From NCBI GenBank assembly GCA_026168455.1, contig CM047427.1, positions 16,167,301 to 16,231,300 of the forward strand: 64,000 nucleotides of DNA. Direction: 5' to 3'. Positions 11,120 through 23,361 of this stretch are shown here, piece after piece. The notes below the pieces were generated by a model that ran no database searches, was not told the origin of the DNA, and saw nothing but the letters and a program-made list of their open reading frames with translations. Numbering within the stretch: position 1 is the first letter of the stretch; the number at the start of each line of letters is the position of its first letter. This DNA is from Theocolax elegans (Eukaryota; Arthropoda; Insecta; Hymenoptera; Cerocephalidae). Made by a program: the position numbers and the translations under genes.

Positions 11120-12810
11120 CTTGTATCAGCACTACTTCTGTAAATATAAAATAAAAAGAAAATTCTATTATTCTTGTATTAGAAAATAAAGCTAAATATT
11201 CAAAAACGCAAAAAATATCACATTAAGTAATAAAAGTTGTTAGAAGATAACACATTAAACATCAGTTAATGGATTGAAAATCTTAATGATGTTCGCAAAA
11301 CACTTTAATTAATATTGCATAATTACATAATTTAACAATTGTTATATATGTTAAATAAAAATTATACTGTGCTTAAATTATAAATTTTATAAGCTTATTT
11401 CAAAATTAATATCTATGTAATTTATATATTTACCCTGAATATGTTCTCGGTCTTAATAATTATATAAGTGCCATTCTTTTAAATTATTGTATTTATTATT
11501 ACATAATAAGAACTTTAATAGTAAAATAATAAATACAACATTAAATGCAAACTTAATGTAATTTAAAATAAATTAAAAAATGTAATAATAATGTAATAAA
11601 AATGTCACAAACCGTTAATGTATACCAGATCAACCTTGAGAAAGATTAAACATCGCCAAAACTATCCCAATACAAAACAAGAGGCTCGTGGTTATTGTTG
11701 AATTGAACCATTATTGTTCGACTGTCTACCATTGTTACTCTTGTATTAATACTGACTAGTAGGTGAATTACTCCTATAACACATAATTATCTTATATAAA
11801 TTATCTTTAAATTTAATTATAAAGTATTCTACAATTTAAAACATAAATAAAATGTAAAAAAATAAATATTACTTAGTTATTGACAACTTACGGCAACTTA
11901 ATATTTTCAAAAATAAATAAAATATAAATCTTATACAATAAATAAATTAACTAAATAATAAATAAAAATTATTTACCATCCAAAAATAGTTATTATTCTA
12001 TTATTTTCAAACACTGCCAACATTGGACAAATACTGGACAAGAGCTTCTGCTATTTTGTAATGCTCACTTAACTTTATATTAGAATAACTAATATCATAC
12101 AGTAAACCTTCATGAAAATCACATGAAAACTATGTGTACATAATGTATATACATAATATTATATACACAATAAAATAAATAAACTGTAACAATCCCTTAT
12201 ATTTATTGTCCGTTTAAATAGTGCCATCAGCGCCATCATATGTAACCCGCGTCCCGTATCCAAATTTGAATTTCAAATTTTTTTTATTTTTTTACAAAAA
12301 TATTTATTTATAACAATTCTCTTTTTTTATTTAATTTTTAATACAAAAAATCGAATAAAAAAAAGAATTATGATAAAAAATTTTATTTATTAAAAAAAAA
12401 TAATATTTTTATAACAAAATTTGATATAAAAAATATAAAACAGTAAAAAATATTTACCATACACAAAAATAAAATTTTTAAAATAATCTAAACCCAGTAA
12501 AGCATGTTTTCAATATGTCCAAATTATTCTAAAATTTTAAATTAAAATTTAATTAAAATTTTTAAATAAAATTGAACAAAAAACTTTGTACTTAAACTTG
12601 AAAAATTTGGACTTGAACGTTAAATAAACATAACGAATTTATTGTGTCCGCGAATTCTAAGAATATATTGATTTTATATTACTTAAATATATTTGTCTTT
12701 TCAAATATTATAATTACTTTCTTCTTAATTTATTTAGTTAATAAAAAAAAGAAATGATTAACGTTTACATGTTATTAATAACATTGTAATTTAAAATAGA
12801 AGTTAATAAT
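11120..12810. other. AT-rich DNA without recognisable genes
   Basis: Very AT-rich single-copy-looking DNA, with nearly pure A/T stretches around 12280-12450. I see no coding frame of interest, no TE ends and no obvious repeats. It may be intergenic or 3'-flanking DNA of the small exon at 12811-13010; TTTATT motifs near 12730 would read AATAAA on that strand. Confidence 0.6.
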
Positions 12811-13010
12811 TCACTCTTCATGTACATATTTCAATTTATGACTTTGTTCACTGAGTTTTAGTTTTTCACTTGACAAATTCATCAATTTAAACATAAAGTA
12901 CATATAAGTACCATACACTACTCTAAATATACTACCAAAGAAGGCACCCGATAACACATCTTTGGGACATAAATTAAATTTATATAATGCTCCAGTAACC
13001 ATTCCACCAG
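12811..13010 (-). pseudogene. TIMMDC1-like terminal exon (Tim17/22/23-related), gene or fragment
   Basis: A minus-strand frame ending in TGA encodes AGGMVTGALYKFNLCPKD, then a glycine/hydrophobic membrane-like segment (VLSGAFFGSIF, VVYGTYMYFMFKLMN) and a charged tail. The pattern GxxTGALYKFNLGxxG followed by a Gly-rich transmembrane helix is typical of TIMMDC1, a mitochondrial inner-membrane assembly factor for complex I. A strong splice acceptor (T-rich tract, then TTATGCAG) precedes the frame at 13011. A good donor (AAAG/GTAAGTAAATG) lies upstream at about 13173. In the phase needed to join it, however, the short upstream exon meets a TAA, so the gene may be decayed or use another exon. Expected conserved glycines appear as C, V or F in places. 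Confidence 0.5.
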
Positions 13011-13500
13011 CTGCATAATAAAAAAAACAAAGCTTCATACAAATGAATTTCTTAAAAAATTAACAAATTTAAACAATATACATGAATGATGCTCTATATC
13101 GAATAAATAAATTAATTATATTGTTTCATATAGACTAATTTAAATTGCACAATATTTTATCACATTTACTTACCTTTACTGTCCAAAATATACGTCCCAT
13201 TTATATTGTTTTACCAAATATTCTTTAGAAGGAACATTAATGTAAAAAAAATAAACTATACGGTTTTATATAAACATATGTAAATTATGTACATATGTAT
13301 TTTTTTAATCACGTTACCTCTTCTTTCAAAAATGTGTTTCCTATTACTTCTTTCTTGCCAAATATTTTTTTTTTAAATTTTTGAGATATTTAAGGAACAA
13401 CACTTTTCTCTTCAATACATTGATATTCAGAATATTAGAATTATATCTAAAATTTAACATCTATAAATACATCTGAAATGTATTATTAGAACACATATAT
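13011..13500. other. Putative intron/flank of the TIMMDC1-like exon
   Basis: AT-rich. The only notable items are the acceptor at 13011-13030 and the donor-like AAAG/GTAAGT near 13173 on the minus strand. Upstream of that donor a short frame reads KEYLVKQYKWDVYFGQ before a stop, which could be a real exon end in another phase. No further exons are recognised. Confidence 0.4.
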
Positions 13501-13504
13501 GTAT

Positions 13505-14610
13505 TGTAACGGTAAGCGAGTTACCGATCAGGTAAGCAACGCGAAAGAGGAGATACAGCGCGGCGCGCGCAGGGAACGCGCGCGAGAATCGTGCGCAAGA
13601 CAGTATCGAGAGAGTTCGCGCGCGATCGGCAACAACAAGGTGTTGACAATTGCCGAGTGATTTTTACGGGATAAACAAGTGATTAGACTAGTGCATTTTT
13701 GTGGGTGGGTGCGAGGGTTCCTCCCCACCAACCTCCACGTCGACGTGCAGAGCAGCACGTCTCACGGGCAGTGAGAAAGAAGGAAGAAGAGTCGGCCGCC
13801 TTCCCGACCGTAGGAGTGAGAGAGAGAGTGATAAGCACGAGGACGAGCTGTCTCTCCTTTACCTAGTCGTTTCCCGCCGAGGCGCGATATATATACAAAC
13901 GGTAAGTGGTGCACCACACTTAGACCCGCGTGTCTACTTAATATTTCGCGTCCCGATTTACCTGGTACGGTCCAGGTGAGGAAGCGTTCCTCCTTTCCCC
14001 CCTCTCGTGACAATACCCGCACGGATAGAAAGGTCGGTGGTTCGCGGGAACCACTTCACGAGAGAAGGCGCGCGTGACGTAGTAAGCTTCTACGTAAAAG
14101 CTCTCTACGTCAGAGATTCATACGTCACACGGTGTGACGTATGCCATCAGGTTAAGCAGCCGATCATATCCGGATCGGTTGCTTGTAATCGACAGTTCAA
14201 TAGATTTTAACTGATTCTTTTCGCGCTGACCTCGGGGGTAGTTATCGGTACGACTCCCCGTAAATTGTTAAAGTTCATTTATTGTTTATTTATTAATATT
14301 TATTTGTTAATTTAATAAATTGACTCGGCGAGACAATCTTTCTCGCCGATTAACAATAATATCACTTGTTGATAATATTTTACCGGTTAACGTCCTATCC
14401 TACGAATACCGCCCTCTCCGGTGTTTATCCTAGTTGGCAATTTTGGGCATAGGGCCCAACACACGGTATATAAGTCAAACGGAGTGTTTGACGTTGTTAA
14501 CGGCATTGCACGGGAATCAAAGGGATGGGACTGCACACTTAAGGTTGGTAAGTTGGGACAGATTGGGCCTAACCGTGGGCCTTTCATATCCCCAGTACCC
14601 ACCCGTTACA
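13505..14610 (+). mobile_element. Solo LTR (family S), 1106 bp, with GTAT target-site duplication
   Basis: It starts TGTAACGG and ends CCGTTACA, a perfect 8-bp terminal inverted repeat with TG...CA ends. It is flanked by GTAT at 13501-13504 and 14611-14614, a 4-bp duplication as expected for gypsy-type integration. It is GC-rich against AT-rich surroundings. A TATA-like gcgatatatatac lies near 13886-13898 and AATAAA near 14317, in that order on the plus strand, which suggests plus orientation. No internal region is present, so this is an LTR left after recombination. It shares cgaataccgccctctccg (14403-14420) with the solo LTR at 51487. Confidence 0.85.
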
Positions 14611-14614
14611 GTAT

Positions 14615-14776
14615 ATAATATTATTATTATTATTTTATATAATAATAAGCGAGCTATATTCGGTCGTGCTTTATAAATTTCTGTTCTCAGGCGCAGTCTA
14701 AGATCAGAAACTTGCGCGCGAAGCGCGCGGGGGGTTGGCGCGCGGCAGCGCGCAGGGAGGCTCGGCCCACCTAGTT
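14615..14776. other. Short spacer with a GC-rich palindromic patch
   Basis: AT-rich (ATT)n-like sequence follows the solo LTR. A GC-only patch near 14712-14755 repeats gcgcgcg on both sides of short spacers and can fold on itself. No gene is seen. Confidence 0.5.
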
Positions 14777-16177
14777 CTCTTATATATTCGAAATATCGTT
14801 ACTCTCTGTGCTAAATGCATTATATTTTTAGATATTCTCAGTAATCATTGATATTACTAACATATTAAGTAATTTTCATTGAGAAAGTTAGAGATTCCCC
14901 CACATACATGTGGTCGTTATGTTTTTGGTTTTCAGGCTAATTTATCCAAGAATATACCAATTTTAGTACATTTCCGTCCGACATAGCATGTGGTCGTCGT
15001 AGTCCGGTTCTCAGGCCATTGAGTACTAACATATTGGCTAAATTATCCAAGAATATAAGAATTATAGTTCTTTTCCGTGCTATCTGCATGACTAAACTTT
15101 ATTAAGTCCATTATTTATTGAGATTATACATACTTGTTTGCAAATTTGCCGTAAAAGTCTGATACTCCGCTACGTCGCTGGTCGTCGGAATACGGTTCTT
15201 AGGCCATTTTTCTCTTATATAATCGAAATACCGTTACTCTCTGTGCTAAATGCATTATATTTTTAGATATTCTCAGCAATCATTGATATTACTAACATAT
15301 TAAGTAATTTTCATTGAGAAAGTTAGAAATTCCGTCACATACATGTGGTCGTCATGTTTTTGGTTTCAGGTTAATTTATCCAAGAATATACGAATTGTAG
15401 TTCTTTTCCGTACTATCTGCATGACTAAACTTTATTATGTCCATTATTTATTGAGATTATACATACTTGTTTGCAAATTTGCCGTAAGAGTCTGATATTC
15501 CGCTACATCGCATGTGGTTGTCGTAATCCGGTTCTCAGGCCATTTTTCTCTTATATATTCGAAATACCGTTACTCTTTGTGCTAAATGCAATATAGTCTT
15601 AGATATTTTAAGTATTCATTGATCTTACTATATACTAAACAATTTTCATTAAAAATTCAAAAATACCACCACATACATGCGGATGTCGTGATATGGTTTT
15701 TAGGCTGTTTATCCAAGAACATACGAATTATAGTTCTTTTCCGTGATATCTGCATGACTAAACTTTATTAAGTCCATTATTTATTAAGATTATACATACT
15801 TGTTTGCATATTTGCCGTAAGAGTCTGATAATTCACTACTTCACTTGTGGTCGTCGTAATCCGGTTCTCAGGCCATTTTTCTCTTATATATTCGAAAGAT
15901 CGTTACTCTCGGTGCTAAATGCATTATTTTTGGATATTCTTAGTAATCATTGATATTACTAACATATTAAGTAATTTTCATTGAGAAAGTTAGAAATTCC
16001 GCCACATACATGTGGTCGTCATGTTTTTGGTTTCAGGTTAATTTATCCAAGAATATACGAATTGTAGTTCTTTTCCGTGCTATCTGCATGACTAAACTTT
16101 AGTATGTCCATTATTTATTAAGATTATACATACTTGTTTGCAAATTTGCCGTAAAAGTCTGATATTCCGTTACATCG
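14777..16177. repeat. Satellite-like tandem array, ~333-bp unit made of two ~167-bp half-units
   Basis: The phrase tctcttatata-tcgaaat recurs near 14778, 15212, 15547 and 15880. The interval is about 333 bases for the last units; the first unit is longer because it holds one extra partial half-unit. Within a unit, the two halves are themselves related: both carry a tgtgctaa/tgctatc-tgcat block, a catgtggtcgtc block and a ggttctcagg-like block at matching places. The last unit is cut at 16177 by G1 copy 2. No coding content is seen. Confidence 0.85.
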
Positions 16178-18471
16178 TGTAACGTACTGGTCAATCCTTC
16201 GGACTTTACGCAGTTCGTAAGTTTGAGATGGGATTAGATGTCTCGTGGCTCGGAGGGACTAAATCGTTTTTCCCGTACTCTCGATGATTGATAGGCGTGG
16301 TGACCCTCCGTTGAGCTTAATGAGGCAGCGTGTGGCAAAGCTTTATTTATGTGAATTTACAGGATGGCAGAAGTGCCAAAACCCTCGTGTAAAATGCAGT
16401 TTGTTTCTCTCGTGATTGGAAAACCTGGTCCTCCTCGATGATCCGACGTATATTTACTTTCCGTGCTTTTAAATTATATACTTTACCTCGACGTTATACT
16501 TTTATTAATACTTAGTTCCTTCTATATATATAAGGAAAGATTAGTAAAGAAATAAATAACTCGATAATCAACTTTAACCTGATAAAGTGGTACGATTATT
16601 TATTTATTTTTAGTGTACACTCTTCGCGTTATGTCGCGGGTGCTCGTGCACGTACGAATATAAATCAGTATAATTAAGCGATATTAACAATGAAATATTG
16701 ACTGGAACGGTAATTCAAACGCGTCCGCTTACTATAGGTATAAATTAAAATATACTTTGTATCTTAATAGAAGAAGACTGTTCGAAGGTTATCGGAGTGG
16801 TGCGATTGCACGTCCGTTTGGTATCAAGGCAGTCTGAGCACTGGCGGGAGTCGACGAGCACACTGCGCTCGTGAGTAACGTTTGTGGCGGGGATAGTTCA
16901 GTCTGATTGGTCGCGCGTGACGATACATAGAAGGTTCTAGAAGCGTTGGTCTCTTTTTATTGGTCCGTTGTTGTCAAGCGCGAAAACGCTGACTTAAACT
17001 TTACGCGAAAATATCGTAACTGGCGACGATATCTAACACCGGATGTTATAAGGATACATGATATTTATTCCGTTGGCTTCTACGTCGTATAATTACTCTA
17101 TATGTTTCTAGAATGTTCTATGTTCGTTGGTTTTACAATATTCGTTAATATATTATTGATTATCGGGAGGGGAAAAGGATTTTTATTACAAAAGTCTGTT
17201 GTATATGAAATTTCGAGTCGATCGCTTAAGTTAAATTTCGAAATAGAGACGTTTTGTGTTTCGCGGTGTTGTTTACTGATGTTTCCTGTGAATAGAAATA
17301 TTCCTTTCTTATTTATAATAATTTTAAATGGTAACATTACATTCATTTATAATAAGCATGCGTATCTTAGTGTAAAAAGTATGTATATAAGTAACGCTGG
17401 TATTTTATCGCATCTTGCGATTGGTGCAATACGTGTTATTCAATAATATTCATATAGTTCTTGTCCCTTTATATGTTTAAACAAAATTATAAATAAACAG
17501 TTGCATTGTAAGAGTCTTCAGATGGTACCAGTCGACGCTATTCATGATCGAGAAGTTGTTTCGGGAAGATTTGCCGTATGTCGGTAAGACAGTTTCACTC
17601 CTTATCGATAGTGGGTAATATATTACCGACTGTCGCATGTTTGATGGTCGTCGGCAGCTTATCGTCTCCCTCTGGTAACATTTATCGGCAGCCGCCTCGT
17701 TTAGTTACGTATCACTCGATCAACGTTGATAGAACTCTCATCTGCCAGAAATGGTCGGTGTATCGACTATTATTGGTGTTGGAACGTTTTCGTAGCAGGG
17801 CCAACCTCATCTGCGGATGTGCGTGGCTCGTCTCTGTAGTGGGCGATCTAGAATTTTGATCATTTATCCAACCACCGCGAGGGTGAACATACATTAGTAT
17901 ACTGTATATACGAATATGTGTTAACTATAGTGACAATGGATGGTATAGGTGGGAACAAATATGCATATCGTATAGAACGATGAATTTTAGGGGGGGTGGG
18001 GCTCTTATCAAAATTTTGTTATCTGTCGTCGTTGTCTAGTAAACTCCAATAGTAGCGTACAGTTACGTCACAGTGCTTGAATTGATATATATATATGTAT
18101 ATATGAGTAATCATACAATAATAAAAATAATAATAAATATCGGTTTAGGCGGTATATTCCATGGTCGTTATTGAGAATAGAAGTGCTCGACAGGTCGATG
18201 TTTGGTGTGTGGACCCAAGTCACTCCCACTCCTACAGCATTCAAGATATGCCTCTGAGACCGATTTCATATTAGTCGCTTAAGATCTACATACTGCCATC
18301 TATTCGCCTACGCAGATAAAAGTGTTTAACATTTATTGAAATAATATTGTACTTAAAATAACAATAGTATGTAATTAACAATTAAGTTAGATCGTTTATA
18401 TTTCTTAGTTATACAATAAGAACAACATAGTAAGGTCGCAAATTCTGCGAGCTGAGCCTCATATCGTAACA
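16178..18471 (-). repeat. G1 3' LTR of copy 2, full length (2294 bp)
   Basis: Complete TG...CA LTR, same length as the copy 1 LTR and the same subfamily: it has tttacgcgaaaatatcgtaac and gatacatgatattt. It lies directly against the satellite array on the left and the purine-rich tract on the right. Confidence 0.95.
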
Positions 18472-18489
18472 CCTCCACCCCTAAGTAAC
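18472..18489 (-). other. G1 polypurine tract
   Basis: Directly before the 3' LTR the minus strand reads GTTACTTAGGGGTGGAGG, with an 11-base purine run (AGGGGTGGAGG) ending at the LTR TG. This is the expected plus-strand primer site. In copy 3 this position has been lost and integrase sequence joins the LTR directly. Confidence 0.85.
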
Positions 18490-18607
18490 AAGCGCGGCAC
18501 ACGTGGAGTGTCGCGATTGTTCTCCAAGGCGAGGCTCGCCATAAATTTTTCTGTTCCTTCTTTCCCCATATTTTACCTCTTGTTACCCCGTACAGTCTTT
18601 GTCTAGT

Positions 18608-19540
18608 TTATCGTCGAGTAACGTTTGTAGCGTTTGGTCGTAGTAATCGTAGTTCGAGGTCATGTAGTGAGTCATTTTTCCGTACACGTCGTCCATCCGT
18701 ATCGTGACTGGTTGGTGTGTCTACAGTATCGTCCGTACTGCGTGGAGTTGTTCTTGACAGGTTCAGGAATAGGTGAGTCAACGACCCGAATATCGCTCCA
18801 AATAATCGTGTACTCCATCCGAACACTTTGTATATAGCATATCCCCGTATGAACGTATCAAATAGTAATTTTATAGTTTGTATTAGAAATATGATCATCA
18901 GTATTCCGGCCGATATTTGCCCGAATTTCTGAAATTTATTCCAATATTTCGCTAGAGTAGATTGGGTCATGTTCTCTAATTCTTCGGGTGTTAAGAGATT
19001 CCTGTAATTGATGGAACGTTGTCCTGCCGTGTTATCATTCAATCTTCTAGCTATACTTTCGAGGATAGGTCCCTTCTCTGCTGGAAAAATAGAATGTTTG
19101 TGTAGCGAGTCAATGTCATCCTGTGTATAAATTCCGGCGTTCATGATCTTTTTTAAGTCCGTAGTTTTCCAAGATAAGGTCTTTGCTGGTTTTAGAATTT
19201 GAGGCTGTGTGACTTCATGAATTCCTTTTATACTTTTATACCACTGACCTTCTACTTCAAATAAAGTCGGTAGCAATGCGTTACAATCGCGGTAAGATCC
19301 TATCTTAGTCAGTATTCTAGATTTGGGTTTGGCAAATAATTCTTGTCCTCCACAGTCAACCGGTATATCGTAGTAGCATTTGTCAGTCTGTCTCACTTTG
19401 CATGTAATGGCTTTGCAATGCACAATGTATGCGGCTTCTCCCGCTGGAATGGCTAGATACCCTGGTGCTTTCATGATGTTGAGCGCGAAATCGTCCGGAT
19501 TGTCGTAGACTGTCGCTAGGGCGTTTTCCATTCCAATTGC
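18608..19540 (-). pseudogene. G1 copy 2 Env-like glycoprotein, C-terminal part fused to an RT fragment
   Basis: A 319-codon frame starts with 11 RT-derived residues (matching the RT stretch after the YIDD domain) and continues into about 305 residues of a different protein. That part contains several Cys (for example CKAITCKV, CYYDIPVDC), a helical stretch, and one strong membrane segment (ISAGILMIIFLIQTIKLLF, about residues 218-237). A Thr/Arg-rich cytoplasmic tail follows. Position between pol and the purine-rich tract, Cys-rich ectodomain and single C-terminal anchor fit the Env of an errantivirus-like element. The N-terminal ectodomain is deleted. I cannot tell from sequence alone whether it is the same Env type as in G2. 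Confidence 0.7.
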
Positions 19541-19542
19541 TT

Positions 19543-20391
19543 TTATATTTTCCGGATTTGGTTCCAATCCAAGAAAATGACGTTGTCCTTATAAAATTGA
19601 CACTTGTTTGGATTCAGTTTTAAATTGGCCTCCTTTAGTTTACTAGACAATTCCACAAAGACTTGATCTAGTTCATCGAGCGTCTCAGCGAATAGGATTA
19701 TGTCGTCAATGTAGCCGAGCATACCTTTGACTCTTGTTCTACCTTCCATGGTGAGTGGCTTCTGGCCCACAACTTTGTTGGTAAGCTCCTGGAATGTACT
19801 CGGAGCAGTAGAGATTCCGAAAGGCATTCGCTTAAAATGATAGTGCCCAAAAGGAGTAGAGAAGGCCGTTTTCTCGCGATCTTCAGGTCGAATTTCTATT
19901 TGATGGAATCCGCTATACATGTCGGCAACGATGAAGTATTTTGCGCCACCTAACTGTTCAACTAAGTGTGTAATGTTTGGAATCGGGAAGGGATAAGGTC
20001 GCGTCTTCTCGTTCAGTTTTCTAAAGTCGACTACAACCCTCCACTGCGAGTTTCCCTGGTTATCGTCACGTTTTTTGACAACCCACAATGGATTATTGTA
20101 CGGCGAATCACTGCGTTCTATAATACCGGTGTCTAATAATTTAATAACTTGTTCGTAGACTACCTCCTGTAATTTCTGTGGGATCGGATATTGCTTGACA
20201 TTGAGTGGTATTTCATCGTATGTTTCGATCTTGTGCTGTATCAACTTAGTCGACGATAAAGATTCCCCTTTAAGGTGAAATATGCTACCTGTGTTCTCAA
20301 TGAGCTTTCCCAGCCTATCCTGTAATTCGGGATTTAAGTGGTCTTGATTAATTTCCTCCAGAATCCTTCTGTTTCTGGTTCTCTCGTCCAA
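19543..20391 (-). pseudogene. G1 copy 2 reverse transcriptase, N-terminal two thirds
   Basis: The RT frame matches copies 1 and 3 through YIDD. Shortly after NVIFL a ~21-base block present in the other copies is missing, the frame changes, and 25-30 bases later a large deletion removes the RT end, RNase H, integrase and env N-terminus. The catalytic motifs up to YIDD are intact. Confidence 0.9.
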
Positions 20392-21563
20392 TGCAGGTCT
20401 TGATTTTTGTGCAATGCTTTCCTTCCATCCTTCTTCGCTGCATCTTGGTAGCGGTAATTTTCAATAATCCCTGTTATATCCGTAAACGACTGTGCTAGAT
20501 ACGGACGAACCTGTTCGTAGTCTTCTATCAATGGATCATTGCACTCCATAGTTTCCAAATTTTTGGTTCCCGATATGTAAACATTAAATAATTGTGTATC
20601 TAAAAGACTAATTATTTGTAAATTCGTAAGATTCACTTCCTGAAGTTTTTCCGATGTCGTGCCTACTAAGCATACGTTCGGGTCTCGCTCGCATACGTCA
20701 AGGTAATCCTCGTTCTCTTCATTTGTGACTGATTGCGTCTGCAATGGCGCGTTAGTTAAGGTTGATTTACAATAATACGGTATCCCACTTGGAAGAGCAG
20801 GTGAGTCGGGTTCGAGAGGATCCAGTTTGTCTAGCCACTCCTTAAGTACCGATTCGTTGGATCTTTCGCTGTTTCCGGTGTAGTTATCCATCATGTAATT
20901 ATTCATCTTACTTAGAGGAAGTAAGGTGACATTGGTTAGGAATATTTCAGCCTCTATGTCGCCGTCATTGAAAAATTCCACGTCAACGTATCCATTATCG
21001 TTTGTAACAACGACGTCCCCCGCTCTGATTCGATTATCGGTGAATTCTATTTTCGGTATATAACCATACTCGTGTTCATCCGGATTGTCTAATGCTAATT
21101 TTACCATTACGCTGCTAAATGGTTTTATTAATGTTGGTCCGTTGGTATTAATAAAATCCAATTTTTGATTCTCAAAAATGAACATATTTCCCTGGAAATC
21201 TAACTTTGCTTTTCTATCTTCAAAGAACATGGAACCTAATAGCGCGGGAGCCAAAAGTGGGAATGTATCTTTTACTACGACAAAGTGGCTTAGTTTTCCA
21301 TATAAATTTATTTCACATGTTCCCAGTGGGAAAATATCCTCTCCACTTATTCCTATCAATATAGGAGTCTTCTCCGTTTTGATTTTTACGTGATCTCGCA
21401 ACTGTGATTCCTTTATGACGTTCGGTTGTGCACCCGAATCTAACATTGTATATACTTGGTTTTCCTTTAGATCCTCCGAGGTTATCTCCACGTGCGGTAT
21501 ACTAGTGCTCTTGTTTAGTTTGACGATGTAGACTGGCGCATCCTCACTTGGTTTGTGGGGCAT
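20334..21563 (-). pseudogene. G1 copy 2 protease and spacer
   Basis: Same product as in copy 1, with DSGAQPNVI at about residues 42-50. A 4-base deletion near 20394 (gcaggtc against gcgaaaaggtc) shifts the frame before RT. Confidence 0.88.
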
Positions 21564-23307
21564 CTGGATGTACTTGGCAGCGCTTGCCGCTTCTGCGCCG
21601 CCATGCTCTCGTTTCCTTGGTTTCTTAGCTTATCTTCCTGGTCATTTCGCCACTTTAATTTCCTGCATTCGCTGACCTCGTGACCGTAGTTTTTGCAATA
21701 ATTACACGTCGGCATTACTTTTGGTCCATCTTGTCGACTACTCGGTTCTCTAAAATCTCTGTTTAAATTCCTCTCGTATCTTCCTGAGTAGTAATTATCA
21801 TAATTTCTTCGACCTCTGAAATTTCTACCGTCTTGTCTTTGATATTTATTGTAATTCTGCCGGTCCCGATTTTGAAATATGCTGTGTGTATTGACCGGAC
21901 GTCTATGTTTGTTTCGTTCGAAATCTTTGCGTTCGTCGCGCTCGCCGAAACTCCGTGCCTTGTTCCCTCCGTGTTTAATTTAATCTCTCTCCATTTGTTT
22001 AACGACGGCTATGGCGTCATCGACTACTTCCTGGTAGGTTAGGTGACGCGGATCTTTAAGTTGGTTGCGAAATGCGGGACGTAATCCATCGCGAAATCCT
22101 TCAATAGCTTCTCGTTCGATTTCTAAAATTTCACGAGCGTCTAGATCGTCATTAACGTCAAACCTTCTTCTATCCAGCATAGCATCTTTGATGTCAGTGA
22201 CCCTTGATATATAGTTGAGCAGCGGTTCGGCGTAAAGATGCTTAATAGAGTCCAACTTCCCTCTCAGATGATTCATTGTCTCGGTTGGTGCAAAAACTAC
22301 CTTTAAACGGTCGATGAACTCTTCTAGATTATCGAATTCCATGCCGTCCACGGCCGTATAAGTCGTCCAGTTTATTCTTTACTAATTTGACGATCTCTAC
22401 TTCTAACGCACGAGGGATTGATTTAACTGCTCGTTTGCAGGCGCGTGCGAATTTCATAAGATTGGTACCATTGAACCTTGGGACTCCATGAAGAGCTTCC
22501 TTTACGTAAACATTGGGCGGTACATACAAGTTATTAGTTCCCGCTTGACCTCTTGTCTCGGTTGGTGCAAAAACTACCTTTAAACGGTCGATGAACTCTT
22601 CTAGATTATCGAATTCCATGCCGTCCACGGCCGTATAAGGTTGGTCGTCCAGTTTATTCTTTAATAATTTGACGATCTCTACTTCTAACGCACGAGGGAT
22701 CGATTTAACTGCTCGTTTGCAGGCGCGTGCGAATTTCATAAGATTGGTACCATTGAACCTTGGGACTCCATGAAGAGCTTCTTTACGTAAACATTGGGCG
22801 GTACATACAAGTTATTAGTTCCCGCTGACCTCCATTGTTGGGATCCCTAGCCATTCTATTTTGTCTGAGTTCGTCGACAGCTCTTCTAATATCCGCCATT
22901 TGTTGGAGAAGTGGTCCAGAATACGGTTCATTGTGTATAATTCGCGGGTTCGTTGACGTTTTACTGGGCGTCGTTGGGTCTTTTACACAAGACGTATCGA
23001 ATATTGTGCGTGGCGAGGTCGTGAGTGTTGATCGATGCGCGTCGGTCGGCGTCGTCATTTCCCTTCCTCTGTCTACCCGTTGTCGTCTTTCCTCGGCCAG
23101 CTGGAGGGTCAGCTGTTCGTTTGCTTGCTCGGCGTCGTGCAAAGCGTCTAGCGTTATTTGCTGCGTTTCCTTAACCTCGTTGAGCATCTTTGTTTCTTTC
23201 TCTATTAGTGCTGCCTCCAATCGACGTAATCGATGTTCTCTTTCTTTCACTTCGGCTCTTTCCCGTTTAAGATCCTCTACTGTATATTCGACTTCGGAGT
23301 CCGACAT
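21515..23307 (-). pseudogene. G1 copy 2 Gag, broken and internally duplicated
   Basis: The start MSDSEVEY at 23307 and the coiled-coil-like N-terminus are intact for 174 codons. A base is lost near 22827, so the frame ends at 22783. A ~277-bp segment of the capsid region is tandemly repeated (units starting near 22277 and 22554), the left unit with a small deletion. A Glu codon has become a stop near 21980. The C-terminal zinc knuckle CNYCKNYGHEVSEC follows at about 21660-21705. Confidence 0.88.
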
Positions 23308-23325
23308 AGTAACGCGTGTTTATTC

Positions 23326-23361
<36 letters not shown>

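Noticed and set aside
13528..14022. Several 70-90 codon frames at 13.5-14.6 kb
   Set aside because: They lie inside the GC-rich solo LTR on both strands and share no motif with known proteins.
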